Source: Desulfobacterales bacterium (GTDB lineage Bacteria > Desulfobacterota > Desulfobacteria > Desulfobacterales > Desulfobacteraceae). Taken from it: 9,121 nt of DNA. Of this stretch, positions 1 to 5,555 are shown in pieces (position 1 is the first letter of the stretch; each line of letters begins with the position of its first letter). A model generated the notes under the pieces. That model had not been told where the DNA came from. It ran no database searches and saw only the letters and a list, made by a program, of their open reading frames with translations. The position numbers and the translations under genes were made by a program. Location: the NCBI GenBank assembly GCA_022361535.1, contig JAKSAU010000962.1, positions 1 through 9,121 of the forward strand, written 5' to 3'.

Positions 1-167
1 GAATAGGTCTTGGCCAAGGCTGCAAAATCCATGGCTCCCATGGTGTGGAAACTGGTGGATCCGTATATGGCGTTTAAATCCAGTTTCATAGTTTTTCCCG
101 CCCATGACGGACAGGCGCAAACCAGGATAATCATGATGCTGATCAAAATCTGTTTAATCGTTTTCAA
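1..167 (-). CDS. TRAP-type (DctP-like) solute-binding protein, N-terminal fragment
   Basis: The first 55 codons of a gene that continues past the left edge. Translation from a TTG start gives a typical signal peptide: K2 and K5, a hydrophobic stretch of about residues 7-18, and a likely cleavage site after SWA at residue 23. The mature start contains LNAIYGSTSFHTMGA, which resembles the beginning of periplasmic DctP-family proteins that capture carboxylates for TRAP transporters. TTG at 167-165 is preferred because AGGAG lies 8 nt upstream (180-176). The next in-frame ATG (134-132) is inside the hydrophobic core and lacks such a site. The gene follows pxpC by 76 bp on the same strand, so it is probably co-transcribed with the oxoprolinase genes and may deliver 5-oxoproline or a related acid. 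The membrane subunits are not in view. The family call rests on a short stretch; the signal peptide is clear. Confidence 0.7.
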   Translation of the reverse strand, partial: MKTIKQILISIMIILVCACPSWAGKTMKLDLNAIYGSTSFHTMGAMDFAALAKTY

Positions 168-243
168 AACAAACTCTCCTTTATACTTAGATTAAAATTC
201 GCCCCGAATTCCAACCATGCTGGTTCCGGGTATTTTTACTTTG

Positions 244-1272
244 CTAAATCTGAATCATATATTTTTCCATCCGCTCCCTGAAAACCGGATGATTAAAAAA
301 ATCCTTTCCCATAGCTGCAGGCGTTTTCACACCTAAATCAGCAGTTTCTAATGCTTTGAACCGGTCATGCCGATCACGGTAAATACGGTGTGCCTGTTCC
401 AGGGTTACAGGTTCAAACCGAATCGTATTCCCCGGGACTGCCTGGGCAAGTTTAGGTAAATCCGAGGATATCACTGTGGCAATTTTCGCATACCCTCCGA
501 CTGTTTGTTCTGCCAACAGAATAATAGGCTGGCCATCTTCTGGTATTTGCACGCCGCCCGGAAGACTTGGCTCTGAAATAATGCTTTTTGGCATGCCTTG
601 TTTTCTTTTGACCACAGGTCCCTCAAGGCGATACCCCATGCGGTCGGCATTGGGCGTCACCGTGTAAACGCAATTAAAAAATGTTTCCATACCATCGCCA
701 AAGAAACTGTCCTGCGGACCTGGAATCGCCCGCAATGTAATTGTAGAAGGATATACCGGAATCTTATCTTCCGGCAGGGCTAAAGCATTTTTCAGCAGAG
801 CTTGTGGCCTGCGTTCCAAAATATCATTTGGCTGGATCACCCTGCCCTGCATCCCACCGATTTTAGCTCCGATATAGGATGACCTGCTGTTCATAACCAC
901 AGGCACATCAATTCCGCCGGTTATTGCAAGGTACGACCGGCATCCGGTCTGAACCGGTCCAAGTTGAATTGTATCCCCGGGAGCCACCCTGTGCGACATC
1001 CAGTTCTTACAAGAGACACCATTGATGGATAATCCCATGTCCGCTCCGGTAACCGCAAAATCAAACTCATCCAGAACTTCCATTCGTCCACCCATGACAG
1101 TCAATTCAATTAATGCTGCATCCGGTTCATTACCAACCAAAAGATTGGCAATATCACCTGCCCACCTGTCCATCATGCCGCAAGGCGGTACACCGAACTG
1201 CTGGAACCCAAACCGGCCTCTGTCTTGAACAGTGGTAAAAGGCCCCGGTTGAATGATCTTAAGCGCTTTCAT
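244..1272 (-). CDS. pxpC: 5-oxoprolinase subunit PxpC (AHS2 / KipA-like carboxyltransferase-domain protein)
   Basis: 342 aa, the usual size for the family. PxpC is a subunit of the prokaryotic ATP-dependent 5-oxoprolinase PxpABC, which opens 5-oxoproline to L-glutamate in the cytoplasm. The N-terminal family signature runs from G10 to D35 (GPFTTVQDRGR, then FGVPPCGMMD). Near residues 185-270 come the conserved GYRLEGP, SEPSLPGGVQIP and AEQTVGGYAKIATV blocks of the AHS2 (CT_A_B) fold. The start ATG overlaps the pxpB stop as ATGA (1272-1269), so the two are almost certainly translationally coupled. GGCAGGGTC just upstream may serve as ribosome-binding site. No biotin carboxylase or allophanate hydrolase gene is adjacent, and pxpA is, which favours oxoprolinase over the urea-amidolyase or biotin-carboxylase roles of related proteins. 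No frameshift or truncation is seen. Confidence 0.93.
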   Translation of the reverse strand: MKALKIIQPGPFTTVQDRGRFGFQQFGVPPCGMMDRWAGDIANLLVGNEPDAALIELTVMGGRMEVLDEFDFAVTGADMGLSINGVSCKNWMSHRVAPGDTIQLGPVQTGCRSYLAITGGIDVPVVMNSRSSYIGAKIGGMQGRVIQPNDILERRPQALLKNALALPEDKIPVYPSTITLRAIPGPQDSFFGDGMETFFNCVYTVTPNADRMGYRLEGPVVKRKQGMPKSIISEPSLPGGVQIPEDGQPIILLAEQTVGGYAKIATVISSDLPKLAQAVPGNTIRFEPVTLEQAHRIYRDRHDRFKALETADLGVKTPAAMGKDFFNHPVFRERMEKYMIQI

Positions 1273-1982
1273 GACCCTGCCTCCGAGATCTCATGAAACC
1301 GTTCCAGTGAAATAGATATGAACTTCAGGCGATCACCTGCTTTTAAAAGGATAGGATTTTCCCTTTCAGGGTCAAAAAGCTTAACAGGACACCGTCCAAT
1401 AAGCTGCCATCCGCCAGGGCTGTCAATAGGGTAGATACCGGTCTGGTTGTTTGCGATACCGACAGATCCTGCTGCTACCCTTGTACGCGGCGATTTCAGC
1501 CTTGGGGTATGGATCGCTTCAGGCAATCCTCCAAGATATGGAAATCCCGGGGTAAACCCGATCATATAAATGGGATATAAAGGCTGGGTATGAATTTCAA
1601 TCACTTCCTGTGAAGTCAGGCCGTTTATTTCAGCCACATGGGCCAGATCCGGCCCCAAGCTCTCATGATAACAAACCGGTAGTTCCACAACATCCGGATC
1701 AGGCAGATCAATGGTTTCAAGATCTGAATTCAAAGATGACAGTATTGGAATCAAGACATCTGGAGTTGTTTCAAGGGGTTCATAGATAAGGATTAGGGCA
1801 CAATAGGTGGGAATAATTTCCTCAACCCCTTGAAGGCATTCAGATTCAAGACGGTTGGCCATGGCCCGTATCCTTGCGTTGACTACAGGATCAATGACAT
1901 CTCCAAACACCATGAGAAGTCCCCTGTCTCCGGCAAACCGAAAACGGGGCGAGGGATAAAGTATCTCTTTTTTTATTGTCAT
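1269..1982 (-). CDS. pxpB: 5-oxoprolinase subunit PxpB (AHS1 / KipI-like)
   Basis: 237 aa, full length for the KipI/AHS1 (CT_C_D) family. It is the partner of PxpC in the ATP-dependent conversion of 5-oxoproline to glutamate. The N-terminal block FRFAGDRGLLMVFGD (residues 14-28) matches the family start. The diagnostic core follows: GFTPGFPYLGGLP (142-154), RLKSPRTRV (161-169), AGSVGIA (171-177) and GIYPIDSPGGWQLIGR (182-197). The ATG at 1982 is chosen because the next ATG (codon 24) falls inside the conserved N-terminal block. The only purine-rich site is AAGGA with a very short spacing, so initiation may be weak. The gene lies 166 bp downstream of pxpA and overlaps pxpC by 4 bp. That gap is unusual for this otherwise tight set and may hold a second promoter. 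Confidence 0.93.
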   Translation of the reverse strand: MTIKKEILYPSPRFRFAGDRGLLMVFGDVIDPVVNARIRAMANRLESECLQGVEEIIPTYCALILIYEPLETTPDVLIPILSSLNSDLETIDLPDPDVVELPVCYHESLGPDLAHVAEINGLTSQEVIEIHTQPLYPIYMIGFTPGFPYLGGLPEAIHTPRLKSPRTRVAAGSVGIANNQTGIYPIDSPGGWQLIGRCPVKLFDPERENPILLKAGDRLKFISISLERFHEISEAGS

Positions 1983-2042
1983 TTCCTTAGCTTATCCCAA
2001 ATCTCTTTTAAACTAATTCTTCTTAATTTTTTGTGTATTTAA

Positions 2043-2083
2043 AATATACTTGTCATATATTTTAAAAAAAAGTCAAGTATATT
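2043..2083 (-). promoter_or_regulatory. Candidate operator/promoter region upstream of pxpB
   Basis: A perfect 10-bp inverted repeat, AATATACTTG at 2043-2052 and CAAGTATATT at 2074-2083, lies in the 166-bp gap between pxpA and pxpB, with a 21-nt centre. The centre contains ATATATTTTAAA (2055-2066), which also occurs in the dyad upstream of the GntR gene (3681-3692). On the minus strand the region offers TTGAAT (2086-2081) and TAAAAT (2064-2059) with a 16-nt spacer, or TTGACT (2076-2071), as possible promoter elements. Two dyads sharing a 12-mer around the same operon suggest a binding site for the local GntR regulator. The region is very AT-rich, so chance similarity is possible. Confidence 0.4.
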
Positions 2084-2148
2084 CAAAATATTATTTCAAA
2101 CAAACAAGCCAACCAACCTCTAAAAAACGTAAATTAATTACTCAAGAT

Positions 2149-2922
2149 TCAAGAGTGGTGGACCATAGACGCAATGGTTATACCTTCGGCTTCAAGAGTG
2201 GCGCGTATTTTCTTAACAAGATTCAAAGCTTTTTGATTATCCCCGTGAACACAAAGTGTCTGAACATCCAAATCAATTTTGGATCCGTTACTGGCAATAA
2301 CAAATCCCCGGGCCATATCAAGGGCACGTTTTGCCACCTCATCAGGATCACTTATCACGGCACCAGGTTCCTTTCTTGGCACAAGGGTTCCTTCAGGTGT
2401 ATAAGCACGGTCGGGAAATGCTTCAAAAACAACCTTTAGCCCAAATTCTTCTCCCATCTGGCGCATGGTTTCTCCTTTTTTCCCGGCCAAGGCGACAAAA
2501 CGCAAATCCGGATCCAGCTGCAGGATTGCTTTGGCAACAGCGCCTGCTATATCCGGATTTTCTACAGCATCCAAATAAAGGGCACCATGGGGTTTAACGT
2601 GCTGAAGCGTTACTTTGTGAACAGTGCAAAAAGCTTGGAGCGCACCGATCTGGTAGATCAGGTACTGGGTGATTTCATCAGGTGTCAGTGTCATATGGCG
2701 GCGTCCAAACCCCATAAGATCGGGGTAACCTGGATGGGCACCGGGCATCACTCCATTGGCTATAGCGCATCGAATAGTCGCATCCATAACCATGGGATCG
2801 CCTGCATGCCAGCCACAGGCAATATTTGCGGATGAAATGAAAGGCATGACTTGATCATCCATACCAATGGAATAGTTTCCAAAGCTTTCACCCATGTCAC
2901 AATTCAAATCAATGGTTTTCAT
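2149..2922 (-). CDS. pxpA: 5-oxoprolinase subunit PxpA (LamB/YcsF family)
   Basis: 257 aa, full length for the LamB/YcsF family. PxpA works with PxpB and PxpC to hydrolyse 5-oxoproline to glutamate at the expense of ATP. Family motifs appear in order: DLNCDMGESFG (5-15), SANIACGWHAGDP (31-43), GAHPGYPDL (61-69), KPHGALY (110-116), EAFPDRAYTPEGTLVPR (167-183) and CVHGD (224-228). The conserved acidic and histidine residues of the metal-binding barrel are intact. The start at 2922 has GGGAGAG a few bases upstream. The regulator gene ends only 24 bp before it, so the two are probably one transcript. The AHS1/AHS2 partners follow downstream, giving the complete PxpABC set that distinguishes oxoprolinase from orphan YcsF proteins. 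Confidence 0.94.
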   Translation of the reverse strand: MKTIDLNCDMGESFGNYSIGMDDQVMPFISSANIACGWHAGDPMVMDATIRCAIANGVMPGAHPGYPDLMGFGRRHMTLTPDEITQYLIYQIGALQAFCTVHKVTLQHVKPHGALYLDAVENPDIAGAVAKAILQLDPDLRFVALAGKKGETMRQMGEEFGLKVVFEAFPDRAYTPEGTLVPRKEPGAVISDPDEVAKRALDMARGFVIASNGSKIDLDVQTLCVHGDNQKALNLVKKIRATLEAEGITIASMVHHS

Positions 2923-2946
2923 AACTCTCCCTTTATTTTAAACTTT

Positions 2947-3639
2947 TCAGGACACCATGAATCTGACAATTCTGTCCCTGAACGTATCAATATGATGTTG
3001 TATTAGCTCTTTTAATCCCTGAAGATCTTTGTTTTCCAAGCAGGATATAATTTTCTCGTGTTCTTTGATGACACTGGCATAATGGTTTTCAAGGCTTTGA
3101 TCCGGACCGATGATGGTATTGTAGGATAAGTATGAAAGCCGCTTGGCTTCGCTTCGCACATCATGGGTGGCCCGTATTAAAAACTCGTTTTGAGATGCTT
3201 TGGCAAAATCCATATGGAATTGGTGATTGGCTTCAACCATGCCAAGCAAATCCCCTTCATTCACAGCTTTTTGAATCGCTTTATTGTCCTCTTTCAGTTT
3301 TTGGGCGGCAATACTGCAATTTTTAGTCATGGCAATCTCTGCAACCCCGTATTCGAAAATACTCATGGACTCAAACATGGCTTTGGTATTCTGAAGGGTA
3401 ATCGGCCGGACAATAACGCCTTTGTTAGGATGGGATTCTACCATTTTTTCCCCCTGGAGGCGAACCAGAGCTTCTCGTATCGGCGTTCGCCCGATACCCA
3501 GGTCATCCATTAGCTGACCTTCTTCCAAATGCTGACTTGGCTGGTATTCCAAGCAAATAATTCGCTGGAGAATTGTCTCATAGGCAGTCACAGCAAGGGG
3601 CTGCTTTGTGATTTTGTCAGATTTTGATTTCTGCTTCAT
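2947..3639 (-). CDS. GntR-family transcriptional regulator, FCD (FadR/VanR-like) subgroup
   Basis: 230 aa. An N-terminal winged helix-turn-helix (about residues 12-80) includes the recognition region GIGRTPIREALVRLQGEKMVE typical of GntR proteins. The rest is an all-helical FCD ligand-binding domain (about 88-225). Histidines in NHQFHMDF, EHEKI and QHHIDTFR fit the metal/ligand site that binds small carboxylates in this subgroup. The start at 3639 has AGGGGA upstream. It is the first gene of the pxp transcription unit, 24 bp before pxpA, so it probably controls that operon and itself, with 5-oxoproline, glutamate or a related acid as effector (inference). A perfect AT-rich dyad lies just upstream at 3680-3698. 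No gene symbol can be assigned. Confidence 0.9.
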   Translation of the reverse strand: MKQKSKSDKITKQPLAVTAYETILQRIICLEYQPSQHLEEGQLMDDLGIGRTPIREALVRLQGEKMVESHPNKGVIVRPITLQNTKAMFESMSIFEYGVAEIAMTKNCSIAAQKLKEDNKAIQKAVNEGDLLGMVEANHQFHMDFAKASQNEFLIRATHDVRSEAKRLSYLSYNTIIGPDQSLENHYASVIKEHEKIISCLENKDLQGLKELIQHHIDTFRDRIVRFMVS

Positions 3640-3679
3640 ATTTCCCCTTATTAATTGATTTGTATTCCTAACAACCTAC

Positions 3680-3698
3680 AATATATTTTAAATATATT
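3680..3698 (-). promoter_or_regulatory. Candidate autoregulatory operator and -10 region of the GntR/pxp operon
   Basis: A perfect palindrome with 9-bp arms (AATATATTT, T, AAATATATT) lies 41 bp upstream of the GntR start codon. On the minus strand it contains TATATT, which could be a -10 box, with a weak TTTTCA 17 nt before it. A dyad covering the -10 box of a GntR gene fits negative autoregulation. The sequence shares ATATATTTTAAA with the pxpB upstream region. The extreme AT content lowers the significance of the palindrome. Confidence 0.4.
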
Positions 3699-3741
3699 TC
3701 AATGAAAATTTAAAATAATTCTATTATTAAATTACTATGAA

Positions 3742-3776
3742 TAAAAAAAGGCCTGGAGTTTTATACCCCCCAGGCC
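3742..3776 (-). terminator. Intrinsic terminator of the 90-aa gene
   Basis: GGCCTGG (3750-3756) pairs with CCAGGCC (3770-3776) around a 13-nt loop. Read on the minus strand, the hairpin is followed directly by seven Ts (3749-3743), as in a Rho-independent terminator. It lies 42 bp after the stop of the 90-aa gene and isolates that gene from the regulator/pxp operon downstream. Confidence 0.88.
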
Positions 3777-3818
3777 ATTCAAGCAGATTTGCTTTATTTT
3801 AAAATAGTTTTAAACAGC

Positions 3819-4091
3819 TTACTCTTCACAAACATCCGGACTTTCAGGCTTTCTATATCCGTCAAGCAACAATGAAAGGTCTTCAACAGATAAGCTTCTG
3901 ACTTGATGGGGCAACCAGTGATATTTGTCAATTAGGTACCGGTATACGGCTTCCATCCCCCTTAAGTCCTCATAGCCCTGATCTTTTGCGATGGTATCGC
4001 CGAGCATTGAGAAAACATATTTCATTTCTCCTTCAGCGACATAACGTTTTTCCTCACGGTCTTGGAACCCTTGATTCATTTCTGAGGTCAT
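3819..4091 (-). CDS. Uncharacterised small protein (90 aa)
   Basis: I do not recognise a family. The frame is credible because the ATG at 4091 has GGAGG 7 nt upstream, a good promoter precedes it and a strong terminator follows, making a complete single-gene unit. The protein is acidic and soluble, with no signal peptide or membrane segment. Residues 1-25 are charged and probably flexible. The remainder looks helical, with EMKYVFSMLGDTIA, then MEAVYRYLIDKYHWLPHQVRSLSVEDLSLLLDGY split over two or three helices. The only cysteine is near the C-terminus (VCEE), so it is not a metal-cluster protein. It is divergent from ribB, but nothing links it to riboflavin. A dyad overlaps its promoter, suggesting it is regulated. 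Confidence 0.8.
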   Translation of the reverse strand: MTSEMNQGFQDREEKRYVAEGEMKYVFSMLGDTIAKDQGYEDLRGMEAVYRYLIDKYHWLPHQVRSLSVEDLSLLLDGYRKPESPDVCEE

Positions 4092-4136
4092 TTAACCCTC
4101 CGTTTATAGAAAAGATATTTGAGTTGGTTTCTTGCG

Positions 4137-4156
4137 ATTGTTGAATATTAAACAAT
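4137..4156. promoter_or_regulatory. Candidate operator dyad over the promoter of the 90-aa gene
   Basis: A 20-bp imperfect palindrome, ATTGTTgAATATTaAACAAT, with nine of ten base pairs matched. It starts inside the -10 box of the minus-strand promoter (4160-4155) and covers the predicted transcription start. This position is typical of a repressor site. The cognate regulator is unknown and no matching dyad was found next to a regulator gene in this window. Confidence 0.45.
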
Positions 4157-4183
4157 TGTAGCGGTTCGACGGTGGCGAATCAA
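4155..4183 (-). promoter_or_regulatory. Promoter of the 90-aa gene
   Basis: On the minus strand TTGATT (-35, 4183-4178) and TACAAT (-10, 4160-4155) are separated by exactly 17 nt, a good sigma-70-type match. Transcription would start near 4148 and leave a leader of about 57 nt before the ATG at 4091. Confidence 0.6.
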
Positions 4184-4214
4184 CCTAAAAAATTGCATTA
4201 ACGTTATTCAAGCG

Positions 4215-4243
4215 TTGACTTTGCCGGCACCCTGGGGTAAGAC
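4215..4243 (+). promoter_or_regulatory. Promoter of the FMN riboswitch-ribB transcript
   Basis: TTGACT (4215-4220) and TAAGAC (4238-4243) are separated by 17 nt. The expected start near 4250 falls on the first bases of the riboswitch P1 stem, so position supports the call although the -10 box is weak. Confidence 0.6.
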
Positions 4244-4248
4244 GTCTT

Positions 4249-4393
4249 TGTTCTCAGGGCGGGGTGGAATTCCCCACCGGCGGTAACCCTAATACCAGGG
4301 AAGCCCGCGAGCGCTTTACCCAATGCTGGTTAAAGGTCAGCAGATCTGGTGAGACTCCAGAGCCGACGGTCATAGTCCGGATGGAAGAGAATG
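4249..4393 (+). ncRNA. FMN riboswitch (RFN element) aptamer
   Basis: All conserved blocks of the FMN aptamer are present in order: TCAGGGCGGGG (4253-4263), CCCCACCGGCGGTAA (4272-4286), AGCCCGCGAGCG (4302-4313), GGTCAGCAGATCTGGTGAGA (4335-4354), CCAGAGCCGACGGT (4357-4370) and AGTCCGGATGGAAGAGAA (4374-4391). The closing P1 helix is TTCTC (4251-4255) with GAGAA (4387-4391), extended by two G-U pairs. FMN binding would lower expression of the ribB gene that follows 120 nt later, as known for this class. Confidence 0.97.
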
Positions 4394-4397
4394 TGTA

Positions 4398-4521
4398 GAT
4401 CAGGCATCTGTGTGTGCATGTAAAAATGCATGTATATCAGATTGTCTGTTCCTGCCTGCTAATTCCCATTGCCCTGATTCATGTTTAATTTATAATTGCA
4501 AGGAGCTGACTCATGAATCAG
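4398..4521 (+). promoter_or_regulatory. Riboswitch expression platform with start-codon-sequestering stem
   Basis: After the aptamer there is a hairpin at 4406-4442: ATCTG with CAGAT, TGCAT with ATGCA, plus one A-U and three G-U pairs, a 3-nt bulge and a 6-nt loop. It has no U-tract, so it is not a standard terminator. Next, CTGATTCATG (4474-4483) and CATGAATCAG (4512-4521) form a perfect 10-bp stem that contains the ribB ATG (4513-4515) and holds the AAGGAG site (4500-4505) in its loop. ATCAGG (4399-4404) can pair with CCTGAT (4473-4478) and would open that stem. This arrangement predicts control of translation initiation. Which form FMN favours cannot be read directly. Confidence 0.65.
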
Positions 4522-5169
4522 AATCTATTAACCCGATTCGGAAATCCAAAACAAAGACTGGCTGCTGGAATAGCGGCCCTGCAACAAGGCAAAGGCGTTC
4601 TTGTTGCTGACAATGAAGACAGGGAAAATGAGGTGGACCTGATATTTTCTGCCCACTCCCTTACAACCGCACAAATGGCAATGCTCATCAGAGAATGCAG
4701 TGGAATCGTTTGTTTATGCTTACCCCATAGTAAAGCAGAAGCACTAGGGCTTCCTCCGATGGTTCAAAATAATTCAAGCCCATATCAAACCGCATTTACC
4801 GTATCAATTGAAGCGTCTTCCGGTGTCACGACCGGTGTATCAGCCAAAGACAGGGTTACAACCGTGCAAGCTGCTATCTCAGAGAATGCAGCACCGCAAG
4901 ACCTAAACCGGCCCGGACATGTATTTCCTCTTAGAGCCAGGCCTGGTGGCGTATTGGAGCGCGACGGACACACAGAGTCCACTGTCGATTTAATGACTCT
5001 TGCAGGACTGCCGCCATACGGTGTGTTGTGCGAATTAACCAATCCTGATGGTACAATGGCAAGGTTACCCCAAGCCATTGCCTTTGCAGAAAAACATGAT
5101 TTTCCAGTCCTGACTGTTGAAGATATCATCGCCTGCCGGGAAAAAGAGAACCAATTGAAAGCGTCGTAA
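4513..5169 (+). CDS. ribB: 3,4-dihydroxy-2-butanone-4-phosphate synthase (RibB)
   Basis: 218 aa. RibB converts ribulose 5-phosphate to 3,4-dihydroxy-2-butanone 4-phosphate plus formate, giving the four-carbon unit for riboflavin. Family motifs are intact: [13 protein letters not shown] (33-45, acidic metal/substrate loop), [40 protein letters not shown] followed by HTES (catalytic His), and [11 protein letters not shown]. It ends shortly after this domain, so there is no fused GTP cyclohydrolase II domain as in RibBA. From memory, the start (MNQNLL..FGNP) and the end (KAS) resemble E. coli RibB closely, with the same spacing up to the acidic motif. AAGGAG lies 7 nt before the ATG. It is a single-gene unit under the FMN riboswitch, and a stem-loop follows it. 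Confidence 0.96.
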   Translation: MNQNLLTRFGNPKQRLAAGIAALQQGKGVLVADNEDRENEVDLIFSAHSLTTAQMAMLIRECSGIVCLCLPHSKAEALGLPPMVQNNSSPYQTAFTVSIEASSGVTTGVSAKDRVTTVQAAISENAAPQDLNRPGHVFPLRARPGGVLERDGHTESTVDLMTLAGLPPYGVLCELTNPDGTMARLPQAIAFAEKHDFPVLTVEDIIACREKENQLKAS

Positions 5170-5177
5170 ATATATGT

Positions 5178-5218
5178 CCCGGTATCCGGTAAACCCCATG
5201 AGGTCACCGGATACCGGG
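5178..5218 (+). terminator. Stem-loop after ribB, probable terminator
   Basis: A perfect 13-bp stem: CCCGGTATCCGGT (5178-5190) with ACCGGATACCGGG (5206-5218), and a 15-nt loop. It starts 8 bp after the ribB stop. The following bases (AATGTTATTCGTTT) are only moderately T-rich, so termination may be partial, or the hairpin may protect the 3' end of the mRNA. Confidence 0.65.
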
Positions 5219-5541
5219 AATGTTATTCGTTTAACATATTGAAGAGGCAACAGCTCAGACCATACTGTTTATGCGATGTCGGTCGTCCTTTCCAGGTAAG
5301 GCAATGCCGACAAATGTTTTGACTTTTTCTGCGAAATTATGGTAGAAGAGTAGCATGTTTTACAGTGTTGCCTTAAAAAAACACCCCTAAATTTCAACAC
5401 AGACAGAATTAAATCGTCCCGGACTTGACTTGACGTAAATGAATATATTACCATGCTTCATATTCTAAATGATGTTCAATCCGTTAAATTCGTTGGTTCA
5501 GAAACCATAATAGGGCATCTGTCTATAATCTTTAACAGACC
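5219..5541. other. Non-coding stretch between ribB and the 184-aa gene
   Basis: About 320 bp without a credible gene on either strand; the open frames are short and lack ribosome-binding sites. It holds a possible weak hairpin (TGTCGG 5277-5282 with CCGACA 5307-5312, inner CCTT with AAGG) followed by a T-rich run. There are promoter-like elements at TTGACT (5425-5430) with TACCAT (5449-5454, 18-nt spacer), and a perfect TATAAT (5524-5529) without a good -35 box just before the next gene. The length exceeds what one promoter needs, so a small RNA is possible but not shown. Confidence 0.4.
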
Positions 5542-5555
5542 CGGAGGAAATGGTC

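Noticed and set aside
213..225. AACCA-TGC-TGGTT hairpin between pxpC and the transporter gene, as a terminator
   Set aside because: Only 5 bp, with no T-tract on either strand; it does not separate the two genes.
2050..2439. A 129-codon plus-strand open frame
   Set aside because: It lies mostly antisense to pxpA, whose motifs are unmistakable. It has no ribosome-binding site and its sequence resembles no protein.
4173..4200. A sigma-54 (-24/-12) promoter suggested by TGGC and TTGCA
   Set aside because: The GG-to-GC spacing is wrong for sigma-54, and better sigma-70-type elements are present on both strands.
4406..4442. An intrinsic terminator after the FMN aptamer
   Set aside because: The hairpin has several G-U pairs and is followed by TGTCTGTTCC rather than a U-run, so transcription termination is not supported.
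4410..4610. Plus-strand open frame between the riboswitch and ribB, beginning MCACKNACISDC
   Set aside because: Tempting as a cysteine-rich leader peptide, but it has no ribosome-binding site. It overlaps the expression platform and runs into ribB in another frame; the cysteines come from the TGT/TGC-rich hairpin.
4785..5207. A 140-codon minus-strand frame opposite ribB
   Set aside because: A shadow of the ribB codon pattern, with no start signal or recognisable domain.
5269..5454. A 61-codon minus-strand frame in the non-coding gap
   Set aside because: No ribosome-binding site, mixed composition and no recognisable motif; expected by chance in this length.
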